Shown: piece after piece, positions 27,790 through 38,960 of the stretch
How the letters are laid out: each line of letters opens with the position of its first letter
Numbering within the stretch: the first letter of the stretch is position 1
Assembly (NCBI GenBank): GCA_963716925.1
Contig: CAVQUX010000015.1
Coordinates: forward strand, 469,266 to 533,265
DNA from: DAISKN01 sp963716925
Lineage (GTDB): Bacteria > Acidobacteriota > Vicinamibacteria > Marinacidobacterales > SMYC01
Length of the DNA stretch: 64,000 nucleotides
Direction of reading: 5' to 3'
The notes under the pieces: generated by a model
What the model was told of the DNA's origin: nothing
The model's input: the letters and a program-made list of their open reading frames with translations, nothing else
Database searches by the model: none
Program-made: the position numbers and the translations under genes

Positions 27790-28494
27790 TTACCCATCTT
27801 TCTTCCGGCTTGGTCGCGGCTTCATCGACCCGCACCTGACCAACCAGCCCACTTGTCCTGCCAACGGGGAGCTCGGGACGCCGTCCCAGATCTCCCAACC
27901 TTGTTCTCGAAACCATGATTCCGATGCGTGGAACAACCCGGTCTTATGCTGGGACCAACCCAGCTCCATCGGGAAGGGATCGTCCAGGCATAGGCTCAGG
28001 AACACTCCGACGCTGCCTAGTCTCTTGGAAAGGGCCGACAGAGCGGCCGCACGCAGTTGCTCGCCGAATACTTGAACGGTGCGGCGCTCGATGATGACAT
28101 CGAACGGACCGGGACATACTGTGACATCCAGCAGGTCGCCGACGACGAACTCGACGCTTCCACCTGGCCGACGCAGCTGTGTACGACAGAAAGAACCGCG
28201 CTCATGTGGATCATCCGGAAACGCCTCTGCGAAGCGCGCGGCAACAGGTGAGATGTCCAGCGCGGTTACAGCGAAACCGGCCTCCGCGAGTGCGCGAGGC
28301 TCCTGTGAGACTCCGTTCCCTGCACAAAGGACCGTTCGCAGGCCGTTTTCGGCCATCGCGGTTATTAGTAAATCATTGCTGTTGGCAGCAGGCTGAGCAA
28401 TGGGAGCCGGGAACGTGGGGAAGACGTCGGCAGTTCCTTCAGAAAGACGAGTCTGCCACCATCGATCCCACGACTCGGCATCCTGCGTTCCCAT
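27790..28494 (-). CDS. SAM-dependent methyltransferase
   Basis: 234 residues, intact. Rossmann-type methyltransferase: TVLCAGNGVSQEPRALAEAGF (motif I, with Cys and Asn in unusual places), VTALDISPVAARFAE (motif II acid), VEFVVGDLLD and FDVIIERRTVQVF. The N-terminus SWDRWWQTRLSEG resembles the thiopurine or small-molecule methyltransferase group. Substrate unknown. It is the last gene of the GC-rich half, convergent with the STAS gene. Confidence 0.75.
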   Translation of the reverse strand: MGTQDAESWDRWWQTRLSEGTADVFPTFPAPIAQPAANSNDLLITAMAENGLRTVLCAGNGVSQEPRALAEAGFAVTALDISPVAARFAEAFPDDPHERGSFCRTQLRRPGGSVEFVVGDLLDVTVCPGPFDVIIERRTVQVFGEQLRAAALSALSKRLGSVGVFLSLCLDDPFPMELGWSQHKTGLFHASESWFREQGWEIWDGVPSSPLAGQVGWLVRCGSMKPRPSRKKDG

Positions 28495-28838
28495 CTCGTG
28501 TTTCCGCGTCTAACGAAAAGCTAAGCAGCGGGCGGCTGCTGAGATGGGAACTTTATCCCTCGTTGTCGTGATGAAGACGGTCGCGCCGACCGTCTGCTTC
28601 AGCGACTGTCAATCGCCCGCTCCCTGGGGCTCGCACTCGCGCGCCAAGGAAAGTCAAAGATGTGCTGAATCTGACCGGGCAAGGAACTTGGGATCGGCAT
28701 CAATCGGACCTCGGCGAACGGAGCGTGATCGCGGTGCCAAGCGAGATGAGCGCGGTTGCTAACGCCTTATTGAGTTGCCGGAACCCGATTCGTGGCCAAC
28801 GGCGTTTCTGATCTGAATGAGCGAGCCATTTGTCGGAA
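28495..28838. other. Non-coding stretch up to the composition break
   Basis: About 345 bases with no credible gene. It contains the hairpin GACGGTC-GCGCC-GACCGTC near 28577-28595. At its right edge (about 28838) homology to HtrA begins abruptly and base composition falls. Confidence 0.5.
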
Positions 28839-29818
28839 TTTCTCTGCCGGGCTTCCTGAGACCACCTGCGCCACCAGAGCCCCCTTCTTCTCCTTGAGAC
28901 CAAATGACTTCGCCAGTTCTGGTGTCACTTCCTGGATGCTTACACCCAGCCATCCCCGGGTCACGTGTCCCTTCTCCTGGAGCTGGGGAGCAATCTCTTT
29001 GGCCATGTTGATCGGGATCGCAAATCCAATCCCCTGGCCTGACGCGATGATGGCCGTGTTGATGCCCACCACCTCCCCTTTCATGTTGATCAGAGGTCCC
29101 CCACTGTTTCCTGGGTTGATCGAGGCATCGGTCTGAATGAAATTGTCATACGGTCCGGAGCCAATTACTCTTCCCTTGGCACTGACAATTCCCGCGGTCA
29201 CGGTCTGCTCCAGTCCGAATGGACTCCCGACGGCCACGACCCAACTGCCAACCTTAAGTTCATCCGAATTACCCAGGTTTAGAGGTTGCAGATCTGAAGA
29301 GGCTTTAATCTTGATGAGAGCGAGATCGGTTTTGGGATCCCGACCTACGACGTTTCCATCGTACTCTTTGCCATTGGCGAGTTTCACCTTGATCTGGTCC
29401 GCATCTTCGACCACGTGATTGTTGGTCAGAATATAACCTTCTCGGCTCATGATAAACCCGGACCCGACACCCTGCTGTTCGAAACTCCTGGGAGGTTTGC
29501 CCTCGGAGAAAGGCCCGAAGAAATCCCCGAAAGGATTCTGGTCTCCAAAGGGAGTACCAGGAAAATGACGGAATCCAAAGTCAACATTCTTTATTTTCTT
29601 GACCACTTGGATATTGACCACACCGGAACGGACTTTCTCGGCAAGATCACTGAAGTTTGCTGGAACCATCGGGGTATCGGAAAGCGCTTGATGACTGATG
29701 AACTCAGTGTGTGTCAGGAGTCTTGACTGCCGTTGATACGCCATACCCGAATCCTACCAGGGCTCCCACCATTAAGAGGGCGATAAAGAATGGTTTTGAA
29801 ACGTTTTTTCTGTTCCAT
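28767..29818 (-). pseudogene. HtrA/DegP-type serine protease, C-terminus replaced at the junction
   Basis: Trypsin-like periplasmic protease with PDZ start. True start is ATG 29818 behind AAGGAGG. The leader MEQKKRFKT plus hydrophobic IALLMVGALVGFGYG is recovered by two frame changes between 29790 and 29720. The catalytic triad is present: His in ILTNNHVVED, Asp in KTDLALIKI, Ser in NPGNSGGPL. A PDZ domain begins (RGWLGVSIQEV, KKGALVAQVV) but after SGSPAEK (about 28840) the family sequence stops and 22 unrelated residues lead to a stop at 28767. The rest of the PDZ domain is missing. It precedes, on the same strand, nothing but the left-half DNA. Confidence 0.8.
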
Positions 29819-29843
29819 GGTCTGACCTCCTTATTTGGTTTTC

Positions 29844-29864
29844 GGCCGGATCCCGGCCTTTTTT
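29844..29864. terminator. Hairpin plus T-run upstream of htrA
   Basis: GGCCGG-ATC-CCGGCC (29844-29858) followed by TTTTTT (29859-29864) on the plus strand, the shape of an intrinsic terminator. No plus-strand gene precedes it. Read on the minus strand it would be a strong hairpin in the htrA leader, about 15 bases before the ribosome site, where it might affect translation. Confidence 0.5.
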
Positions 29865-29987
29865 CTTAATTCAATTTTAAGAAACAAACTTAACGGGAAG
29901 ATGATCGGAAGATTACAAGTTGGTAATGTTGGGAAGAAGGTATTTGAGTGAACAGAGCGGAGAGATTGAAATATCTTTGAAGTTAAC

Positions 29988-31422
29988 TTACGCTACGCCT
30001 CTTATCTCTGAAGGTTTGGGGATTGGAAGGGTAATCGTAAAAGTACTCCCCTGGTTGAGACGACTCATAACCGTGATGTCTCCCCCGTGGGCTCGGGCGA
30101 TGGCCTTCGCCAGACTGAGGCCCAAACCGATGCCAGGCTCAGATCGACTCTGATCACATCGGTAGAATCGCTCAAAAATTCGGGGAAGATCGCTTGGAGA
30201 TATGCCAATGCCAGTATCTTTGACAGTGATCACGATGTTTCTTCCATCGTTTTCTGAAACCGAAACACTTACCGTTCCCCCAGACGGGGTATATTTGATG
30301 GCATTGTCAAGAAGATTGGAGAGCATTCGTTGAATCATCCGATTATCTCCAATGAGATGACTTTTGTCGGGCACATCATAGCTCAGGGTTACCCTTTTAT
30401 CTTCAGCGGTGGGTTCAAAGAGTTCGCATGCCTCCCGGACAAGGCCTGCAAGATCGATTTCCTCACGCAAGAGTTTTTCCACGCCCGATTCCGTTTTTGA
30501 AATCATCAGCATCGTGTTAATCATGTCCAGAAGGCGATCGCATTCCTCTATGGTGCTGGCCGCCATGGTTTCATACTCACCCATAGATTTCCCGTTGGTG
30601 AGGGTCACCTCTGCGATCCCCCGGATTCGGGTAATCGGGCTCTTCAGGTCATGGGCGATATTATCGCTCATCTCCTTGATCTCGGTCACCAGGGCTTGAA
30701 TGCGATCGAGCATCTGATTGAAGGTCATTGAGAGTTGATCGATTTCATCGCCTCTGGTTTTCACAGGAACGCGTTTCTCCAGCGTCCCTCCCGAGATGCT
30801 TTGAGCCGTTCGGGTGATCGTTTCCACACCGGAAACTGCACGCCGGGCCATGAACCAACCGACTCCGGCGGCTAATATGATTAGGAAAGTCATCGTTGTG
30901 ATGAAGATTCCCTTAAAGGCATCGAGAAATCGGGAATAACTCTCCATCGCCTGGCCAACCTGCAAGATGATACTGGGGCTGAGCAAGGCATAAAGCATCC
31001 GGACTTTATCTTTGTGGTCTGGGATGGTGATGGTTTCAAACACATGGCTGCCGCCTTGAAGCAACTCCTTTATGGCCGTTTCATTAATATCGATATCCTT
31101 CCAATAGGATATGTTGGACGAGGAAAAGACGTGTCCGTTCAGGGAAAGGAGCCGAAAGAACACCTTTTTTATTCCGGCTGCCTGCGCTTCAATCACGGCA
31201 TCGTTTTTGACTGCCTCAACCCCTTCTGCGACAAGGAGCGTTGAGAACCGATTGACCTGGCTTAAGAGTTCCCGATCGGTGCGTTCCTCGGATAAACGAG
31301 GTGACAAGGATGTAAAACAGGAGAAAAGCGACACAAGACGAAACGGTGAAGACCCCTGCATACCAAAGGGTTAATCGAAAGGCGAGGGTGTTTCGAAAGT
31401 TAATCCGTTTCCTTAAGGACAT
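29988..31422 (-). CDS. Sensor histidine kinase, CusS/heavy-metal type (one frameshift)
   Basis: Membrane kinase of about 480 residues. The start ATG at 31422 overlaps the regulator gene by 23 bases. Residues 1-45 (MSLRKRINFRNTLAFRLTLW and a membrane helix) are in one frame; a change near 31300 leads to the main frame beginning LSEERTDRELLSQVNRF. There follow a periplasmic sensor part, a second helix (TTMTFLIILAAGVGWFMA), HAMP (ARRAVSGVETITR), the H-box SDNIAHDLKSPITRI, N-box LSNLLDNAIKYTPSGG, and GIGISPSDLPRIFERFYR with the G-box GIGLGLSLAKAIA. It pairs with the OmpR-type regulator. The signal could be metal or envelope stress. Confidence 0.85.
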
Positions 31423-32077
31423 ATCCCACTCCCCGAACGGTGTGGATCAGTTTCTTATCAAACCCCCTATCGATTTTGTCTCGCAGCCTGGAGATTCTCA
31501 CCTCCACCACATTGGTCTGGGGATCAAAATTGTAGTCCCATACATGTTCCATAATCATCGTTTTGGAAACGATCCTTCCCTTATTCCGCATAAGGTATTC
31601 AAGAAGCGAAAATTCTAAGGGTTGTAGTTCAATCTTCTTTCCTCCTCTTGTCACTCCCCGGGTGAGGAGGTTGACGGACAATTCTCCCACGGTCAGTTGA
31701 GTTGCCTCTGAAATGCCACCTGCTCTCCGGATCAGGGCCTGTACACGGGCCAATAGTTCGGAAAAGGCAAATGGTTTAGTGAGATAATCATCTCCTCCCG
31801 TCTGGAGTCCTTTGACCCGGTCGTCAATCGAATCTCTCGCACTCAGGATAATGACGGGAGTATTGACTTTTTCTTTACGCATTCTTTCAATAAGCGCCAG
31901 ACCATCCAGTTTGGGCAACATAATGTCAATAATGGCCGTGTCATAAGGTTCGGTTAAAGCCAGATGGAGGCCCTCTTCTCCATCTGCTGCATGATCAACG
32001 GCATAACCCGTAGCTCTTAACCCTTTGATGATAAAAGAAGCAATTTTTAGGTCATCTTCAACCAGTAAGATTCGCAT
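31400..32077 (-). CDS. OmpR/PhoB-type response regulator
   Basis: 225 residues, intact. Start ATG 32077 (MRILLVEDDLKIASF) behind AGAGGT; the frame upstream to 32116 is disregarded. The receiver domain has the acid pair EDD, phospho-acceptor Asp in AIIDIMLPKLDG, and the TKPFAFSEL lysine. The C-terminal winged helix (LLTRGVTRGGKKIELQPLEF, TNVVEVRISRLRDKID, IHTVRGVGYVL) is the OmpR DNA-binding domain. Its stop overlaps the kinase start, so they are coupled. Likely targets are envelope or efflux genes nearby; that is inference. Confidence 0.9.
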   Translation of the reverse strand: MRILLVEDDLKIASFIIKGLRATGYAVDHAADGEEGLHLALTEPYDTAIIDIMLPKLDGLALIERMRKEKVNTPVIILSARDSIDDRVKGLQTGGDDYLTKPFAFSELLARVQALIRRAGGISEATQLTVGELSVNLLTRGVTRGGKKIELQPLEFSLLEYLMRNKGRIVSKTMIMEHVWDYNFDPQTNVVEVRISRLRDKIDRGFDKKLIHTVRGVGYVLKETD

Positions 32078-32199
32078 AGAAGATACCTCTTGGGCTAAGG
32101 TTAATACGGAAATCATTTATGATAATATTTAATTCTACAATACTTCTCCGATTCCTTGAAGTCTATGAAGTGATCCCCTACATCTAAATTCATTCTCTT

Positions 32200-34622
32200 T
32201 TAAAGTTCAAATCTTTTAAACAGATAGTATTTAGGGAAATCGATACCCAGCGTAAATAAGACCGAGAATCCCAGAACAGCAAGGACCTGATATACCGTTA
32301 AGGGTGGAACAAAGATACCGTATACGCCTAGCAGCGCAAATGCGATTATAGTTGCTGTACTCAAAATAAGTAACTCCCTGCCCGGAAGTGATGACCAGAA
32401 GTGTCTCCTTTCTCTTACGATGAGTACTCTAAACTGGCTGTTAAATATAAGATTCAGCATGACGAGGGTGCGCAGCTTCTCCCATTCAAGATGAAAATAT
32501 TTCATCCCCATAAGGATTACGATCATGCCTTCTACAACCAGCAACATGCCCTGGAATGAGTGAAGCTAGACGTAATGTTCTTTACGTTCCATTTGTTTGG
32601 ATTGCTTGTATGCTTTACATTATCGGTTGCTAGAGACATGGTTACGAAATCATTTGCAAACACAAGCAGCGACATCCCGAGGAGAGAGAGCACAATTTCA
32701 TGGAGCCAGAAGAAGCTCAGGGTCAATAGACCGACGAATTCTATGACCTTCGTAACCTTATTGATGACCCATGTCAGCATCCGTTGATAGGTCTGCCTGC
32801 TTATGGTTACTGCATCAATGATCACGCTCATGCCCGGTTCGGTTAAGACCACGCTTGCTGACGCTTTCGCGGCGTCGGTCGAGTTGCTTACCGCTATTCC
32901 CATCTCCGCCTGCTTCAGCGCCGGCGCATCGTTGACCCCATCTCCGGTCATCCCTACCATGTGACCCCTGGATTGCAGGAGTTTCACGACTTTGTACTTG
33001 TCCTCGGGATATATCTCGGCAAACCCGTCGCTCTCTTCGACAACCTTCACCTGTTCATTTTCGTTTAAGCCTTCAATATCAGCCAGTCGGATAATGTTAC
33101 TGCCGATACCCACCTGATAGGCTATTTCTTTAGCGATGGCAATATTATCACCGGTAAGCATCAGCGGCTTTATTCCCTGCTTTCTTGCTTCCTCGATCAT
33201 GCTTTTTGAGTCCGGCCTGGGTGGATCAGCCATCGGCAGCAATCCTACAAGTTTGAGATTATCCAGGTCATCGCCTTCCGATCGAGCAACTGCTATCGTT
33301 CTGTACCCTTTCTGAGAAACCTCTTCTATGGTTCTCTTTGCCTTCTCTATGGCCTCTTTATCGATTCCCCGGCACAGAGCTATGACTACCTGGGCTGCGC
33401 CTTTAACAGCTTTAAAACGCTTTCCATCGGCTTCAATGATCGCCTCTGTTCTCTTGACCGACGGATTGAAGGGTGTATGTGAAACTTGTTTGTATGCATT
33501 AAGATCAACTCGCGTATTTTTAGCGTATCCAATAACTGCAAGGTCTATGATGTCCATGCCTTCCTCTTGTGAGGATAGGGCGGCTATGGCGATTACATCC
33601 TCTTTCGTATATCCGGAGAACGGTATGCTGTCGGTAACCGACAATTTGTTCTGAGTCATCGTCCCTGTCTTATCGAGGCAGAGGACGTCTACTGAAGCGG
33701 CATCCTCGATCGAATCGAGCCTTGTGACCAGCGCTCCCTTTTTGGCCAGCTCCATTGCTCCGACGGACTGGACTATGGTGAGAACGGCCGGAAGGGCTAC
33801 GGGGACCGCGCCCATCAGGAAGATTACCGCGAAAGTCAGTATCAGCAGTATCCCTAAATTCATCACCAGCACATCTATTGAAACTAAAACCGATGCGGCT
33901 ATACCCAGATACATCATATACTTGACTACAGCCATCATTACTTCCTCTTGATGGGACTTTGGCTTGGCTGTTTTGACCAGTTCCGCTGTTTTACCGAAGT
34001 ACGTATTTGCCCCCGTATTGACGACCGCGCACCTGGCCTCTCCACGCCTCACTATGGAACTCGCGTAGATGACGTCCGATTGGCGCGTCTCTACAGCCAA
34101 GGATTCTCCAGTCAGGGCTGACTGATCAACTGAAAGCTCGCCGCTCACAATCTCGGCATCGGCCGGCACGATATCCCCGAGTCCGACGGCGATGATGTCC
34201 CCGGGCACGATCTCCTTAGCCTCCCTCATTCCCCATTTCCCGTCCCGTAATACCTTCGCTTTTATCGCCAGCTTTTTCTTGAGAAGTTCGACCGCTTTCT
34301 GAGAACCCCGTGAGTGCATGTGACCAATGATGGCGTTTACCGTGAGCAGCACAAAGATAATTATCCCTTCAAGATAATGTCTCAGTACGAACGAGAGGCC
34401 CATCGCCAGCTCCAGAAGCCACGGCATGGGACCCCAGTAGCGCAGTAAAAATTCGAAAAAAGGATTTTTCTTCTTCTCCACTATTTCATTATGTCCAAAG
34501 AATTCAAGTCGATTCTTAACTTCCCCTTCTGTAAGACCTTCTGTGGTCGTCTTTAAGAGTTTAAGCGTCTCTTCTATAGGGATTTTTTTATATTCAGAGG
34601 TGTTTCTAATCTTTAAGTCCAT
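32200..34622 (-). CDS. P-type ATPase, plasma-membrane proton-pump type (frameshift near C-terminus)
   Basis: Cation-transporting ATPase of the type III (PMA-like) group. Intact to about 32565, then the last about 115 residues (LVVEGMIVILMGMKYFHLEWEK to FPKYYLFKRFEL) continue in another frame to 32200. Landmarks: N-terminal cytoplasmic ATPase domain (TEGLTEGEVKNRLEFFGHNE), actuator ALTGES, phosphorylation site CLDKTGTMT, nucleotide region with TGDNIAIAKE, hinge MTGDGVNDAPALKQA, about ten membrane helices. Lack of heavy-metal-binding and CPx motifs and the PMA-like helix region favour proton or monovalent cation export. It lies between the two-component pair and an MFS transporter, all leftward. 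Confidence 0.85.
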
Positions 34623-34791
34623 AAAAACAACCCACTGCTATTCTTCTCGGTCTCGCCTGAAGTTTAAATACTCCGATCAAGCCTTCTATGCAACAATAGA
34701 AATTGAATTTTCTAACGCTTTGAAGAAATTGGTAGTTCTGGTTCTTCCTGAACGATTCCTTTTCTCATATAGATCGGGCGTACAAGTTCCC

Positions 34792-36033
34792 TCAATAAAG
34801 GAAGCTTTTTTGTGAACAGGAATCGAACCCAAGATGCAGGCAAGCTCCACCGAGCATCAAGGTGGTAGGAACTCCGATCATGCTTGCCAAGCTCCCTCCC
34901 AATAAACTACCAAAAGGTGCCTGCTCCCATAAATGCCATCACATAAAGGCTCATCATCCGTCCCCTTTTGTCATCATCGACAATGGTCTGCAGAACAGTG
35001 TTACTCGATGCCATTTGGACCATCATCCCAAAGCCCGTGAGCAACAGCAGGAACAGAGAGAGCCAAAAAAGATGAAAGAGTGAAAAAGCAATCAAGCCTA
35101 TTCCAAAGATACCAGAAGCAATCGCGATCAGTCTTCCCAATCCAAGCACACTCTCTCGAGAAGCCAGGTAAATCGCCCCGACGGCAGCGCCAACACCCAA
35201 GCGGCCATCAGGAAACCTAGGTTTGAGGACCCCCATGCAGGATATCTTCGCGAAGACGGGCATCAGGATTGTGTTAGCCATTCCCATTAAACTGATCCAA
35301 CGCGAGAAGGAGTAAAATAGACCGGATGGGCACAAAACCAAAGGCATAGGTAAATCCTTCTTTCATCCCTTTCAAAACCTGAGAACTTCGTGATCGTATT
35401 TCTCTCCTTTGTGATTTTCATAGCCAAGAGGGCGATGATCACAGCGAGAAAACTGATGCCGTTCAGGAGAAAACACATCCCTTCGCCTAATAAAGAAATC
35501 AGATATTCCTCCAATGGAGGGCCCTAACAGTCTTGCACCATTGAACAGGAAAGAGTTTAAGGCAATGGCATTTCCCAAATCCTCTCCGTTTCGACCATTT
35601 CGACCACAAATGACTGACGGGTTGGCATATCAAAGGCATTCACAAACCCGAGGAATAAAGCCAGAATGATGATATGCCAAATGGCGATCAGTCCCGTCAG
35701 GGTGAGAAGTGCCAAAACGAAAGCCTGGATCATTGCCAGCGATTGAGTACATGATCAGGATACGGTGTCGGTTCCATCGGTCAGATTAGCACGCCCGCAA
35801 AAGGCGATAGAAGAAAGTACAGGAATTTGACTTAAGAATCCAACGAACCCCAACAAGAAAGCAGAACGGGTAATATGATAGACCAGCCAGCTCATCGCAA
35901 TCTGCTGCATCCAGGTTCCGATCAATGAGATCCCCTGGCCACCAAAGAAGAGGCGGTAATTTCGATGGGAGAGCGCACGGAAGATCAGGCTTAAGCCTTT
36001 TGAATCATCGGGGCGGGATTTATCTGCTACCAT
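34792..36033 (-). CDS. MFS transporter, EntS/DUF894-like (several frameshifts)
   Basis: Twelve-helix major facilitator protein of about 410 residues, in at least four frame segments. Start ATG 36033: MVADKSRPDDSKGLSLIFRA, then the family signature NYRLFFGGQGISLIGTWMQQ and SWLVYHITRSAFLLGFVGF. Middle pieces have ARLLGPSIGG and helices such as LLNGISFLAVIIALLAM. The late part (KRGRMMSLYVMAFMGAGT) is again MFS. The last helices GSLLGGSLASMIGVPTTLML run to the stop at 34792. It belongs to the EntS-like exporter group; the substrate is unknown. Confidence 0.75.
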
Positions 36034-36162
36034 TCTTCTTTCAACGAGTCCCTTTCTATTTCCATTTTATATTTTTCCATGATAAGCATCCAATCGGGTG
36101 AACCCGGTTGATAGGCGAGGGATACGATATTTTGAGGTTTTCTAACGAGCAGACTCATTTCA

Positions 36163-37975
36163 TCAACCTGTAGCGAATTTATGGCAGTCCCCACAGAAGG
36201 TAGGGGGGTGATGGGTTTTCTTGTCGTCATGGCAAGTGAGGCAGGTCTCGCGTGTGGCGACCTTCCAGCCGTGGGGGGTGTGACAGCTATTACAAGGGAT
36301 GTTGACGTGTTCACCCTTCTTGTGCAAGCCGCCGAGGTTGCTGTGGCAAGATCTGCAGTTGGCCATGGGCTGGAGTTCCGCTTCTTTAAGATGGCATGTC
36401 TTGCAGCCCATCGACATCATAGGGGTAGAGGTGTCAAGTTTATGACAAGAGAGGCAGTCGAGGGGAGGCCGATAACCTGCCCGGTGGCAGAGGCTGCAGA
36501 GGATCGTGGCGTGTCTGCCTTTCAGGGGCCACGGATGCCAGGGTCCCAAGCTGACGGGCGTGGTTGCCCCGAGGGGCGTAAGTGGCCCGCGCTGAGGGAA
36601 AGTGTGGCAAACGGGGCAGGCGCTCGTGAGGACTTTGCCGTTCTGGCTTACATGGCGATCATTATGACATCTGAAACATCCGGGCCAGTTGCGGTGACCG
36701 ATATTGTTGGGGTAGGTCGTCCAGTTCACCTTCATGGTCTGGAAGACGTTCCGTTCGTAAATTGCAAAAATCGTATCGATCGCTTGGTCAACCTGGGCTC
36801 TTTGATTTTTAAGGACGTCCGGGAGGTGTTTGGTGTAGTACCCTTCAATAAACTGACGGATTCCCTCCCCGGGGTTCTTCTGGTCTTCGTAATTTTTCAC
36901 CAAGGCATCTAAGGCAAGCTTCTTGATCCAAGGCAGTTTTGGGGAGATATTTCCACCTGCCATGGCTTGATCCACAGCGGTTTCAGGCGGATAAAAGATA
37001 TGGGAAGGTCTGTTGTGACAGTCCATGCAGTCCATAAAGTTGATGGGCAGTTTCTCCAGTTCCTGGTCCGAAATCTTAGCCTCTTTGTCTTTATAAACGA
37101 TGGCAGATCCATCACCGAGTATGATCTGGATCCATGGAATATACTGAAGGCCTGGATCCGTAGCCCTAAAATAGACCTTGTTGCTGATGGCCATGTGCCA
37201 ATGGATTCCAGCATTCTCTCCGAGATTGGGAGTTCCGCCTCCGGTTCTTACCAGAAGACTGATCTGCTCCGGGGTGTTCTTTTCGTCGTAGCGGAAATAG
37301 GGGTACTGCATCAATTGAGCTCCATAAAACTTTTCAGGCCAATGACATTCTTCGCAGGTTTCCCGTGCAGGACGCAGATTCTTAAGAGGGACGGGAATAG
37401 GAGTTGAATAGGTCTGAAAGAGCGTGGCAAAAACCTGGGGAACTCCCGAGATCTTAGATTTTACATACCAAGAAACCCCCGAACCTACATGGCAGGCCAC
37501 ACAGGGTACTCGTGCATGAGGACCATTCAGGTAAGCTGTGTATTCTGGCTTCATCACCCGGTGGCACAGTCTCCCGCAGAAGGTGTTGGAGTCTGTGAAG
37601 AGGTAGGCATTGTAACCCACAAATGAAAGCAGAATTGCAAGCAGACTCCCCCCTGCTAAGACAATGGTGAATATCTTCCTCTGACGCGATTCGTTTAGGT
37701 CAAGCCTGGGATAGGGCAATGCCTTTTTAGCTCCGATTTGGCGTCTTCTTTGGCTTTCCCAGAGTAAACCATAAAGGAATATCAGGAGACCCAGCGTCAG
37801 GAAGGCAGGGAAAATCATGTAGGTGAAAATGCCGATATAGGGGCCCGGTCTCCTCAGGCTGAAACTGAGTAACAGGAAGAGCAGAATCAGGAGGATACTG
37901 ATAATGATGATCAGTCCACCGAAGTAACTAATGGTATTGCGGTAAAGGCCTCCTCCCTTCTATTTTCTTACTCAC
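36163..37975 (-). CDS. Membrane-anchored multiheme cytochrome c (NapC/NirT-type N-terminus, 13 heme sites)
   Basis: About 600 residues. GTG start at 37975 behind GGGAGGG; a frame change near 37945 joins MSKKIEGRR to two membrane helices (GGLIIIISILLILLFLLLS; PAFLTLGLLIFLYGLL), followed by a third near IVLAGGSLLAILLSFVG. The extracytoplasmic part has twelve CxxCH sites (CVACH, CEECH, CMDCH, CFRCH, CPVCH, CSLCH, CLSCH, CKTCH, CRSCH, CNSCH, CLTCH, CGDCH) and a first site with one extra residue, CGRLCH. The first third matches NapC/NirT-like quinol-oxidising cytochromes. It should carry electrons from the quinone pool to periplasmic acceptors. Repeat element 1 lies upstream. Confidence 0.85.
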
Positions 37976-38085
37976 ACATTTCCCTCCCTTATGGCACAAC
38001 CTGCCCGCAGCTCCTCCAGGTTTCTCCATGGAAACCGTGAGCTCCTGAGAAGCTTCCAAGGGCCTTGAAAAGGTTCGTTTTATTA

Positions 38086-38158
38086 TTTTCTCGCAGTCAT
38101 TGTGTGGAAATAAATAAGGTGAGTACCGTATTTAAGGAGTGGAAACCCTGTATTTTGG
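38086..38158 (-). promoter_or_regulatory. Dyad plus 22-bp-phased box element, copy 1
   Basis: Plus-strand view: a TTTTCTC...GTGTGGAAA dyad, AATAAGGT, then GTATTT at 38128 and GTATTTT at 38150, exactly 22 bases apart. About 140-185 bases upstream of the cytochrome start, which is read leftward. Confidence 0.65.
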
Positions 38159-38268
38159 ACCGTCTGTCGTGTATAACAACGAGGTGCAGCCCTATTCCGG
38201 TTTTGGAATCCTGTGGTTACCAGTAGCACGGCAGAACGGCAGAACCGCAACGCATTTTTCCGATTGAG

Positions 38269-38901
38269 CTAATGGATTAGTTTCGCTATTCTTGACCACC
38301 TGACCATATCAAAGAGATTTTCAGCATTGCCGTTCCACGAGAAATAGATGATGAAAGCCTTTCCCAGGACCGCGTTGAGATCTACGTACCCCCAGAAACG
38401 GCTGTCTTGGCTATTGTCGCGGTTATCCCCCATAACAAATAAAGAGTCTTTCGGGACAACGACTGGACCGAAGTTCTCCATGCCTTGAAGGGATCCTAAC
38501 CAACCGGTTCTTATAAAGTGCCCCCACGGGTCATCGATCAATTGATCATTGATATATATTTTGTTATGGATGACCTGCACTTTTTCCCCCTCTGTTCCAA
38601 TGACCCTTTTAATAAAATCCTTGGTCTCGTCCTTCGGGTAAATGAATACAATGATGTCGCCTCGCTGAGGCTTCTTATATTGAAAAATCTTGGTATTCGT
38701 GAAAGGAATTCTTAAACCGTAAATGAATTTGTTAACCATAAGGTAATCCCCTACAAGGAGGGTGGGCTCCATCGAGCTGGACGGAATTTTAAAGGCTTGC
38801 ACGACAAACGTCCTGATGAAGAGTGCGATCAGGACAGCAATGAGGATCGGTTCCAAATAATCTTTAACAAATTTTTTCTTTCGCATTCTTTTTGGAGTCA
38901 T
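38269..38901 (-). CDS. lepB: Signal peptidase I
   Basis: 210 residues, intact. S26-family leader peptidase that removes signal peptides at the outer face of the inner membrane. An N-terminal membrane anchor (FVKDYLEPILIAVLIALFIR) is followed by box B with the catalytic serine (KIPSSSMEPTLLVGDYLMVN), box C/D with the catalytic lysine (RGDIIVFIYP, KDFIKRVIG) and box E (VMGDNRDNSQDSRFWGYV). One anchor helix and this length suit non-enterobacterial LepB. Element copy 2 lies upstream; it appears to be a single-gene unit. Confidence 0.92.
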   Translation of the reverse strand: MTPKRMRKKKFVKDYLEPILIAVLIALFIRTFVVQAFKIPSSSMEPTLLVGDYLMVNKFIYGLRIPFTNTKIFQYKKPQRGDIIVFIYPKDETKDFIKRVIGTEGEKVQVIHNKIYINDQLIDDPWGHFIRTGWLGSLQGMENFGPVVVPKDSLFVMGDNRDNSQDSRFWGYVDLNAVLGKAFIIYFSWNGNAENLFDMVRWSRIAKLIH

Positions 38902-38960
38902 TTCTCACGTTAACCAGGAATACCTTCTAGGTTCACTGCAAATTTTGCTTTTTGATGGTC

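Noticed and set aside
28507..28560. GTCTAAC followed by an inverted-repeat region, like an integron attC site
   Set aside because: No matching GTTAGRC right-hand site or integrase was found within a suitable distance.
29844..29864. Terminator of a plus-strand gene
   Set aside because: The shape is right, but no plus-strand gene lies before it, so its role as terminator is not established; kept only as a hairpin of uncertain function.
34800..34860. GGTTCGATTCC on the minus strand, like a tRNA T-arm
   Set aside because: The sequence is the coding end of the MFS transporter (LGGACLHLGFDS) and the remaining tRNA arms cannot be formed.
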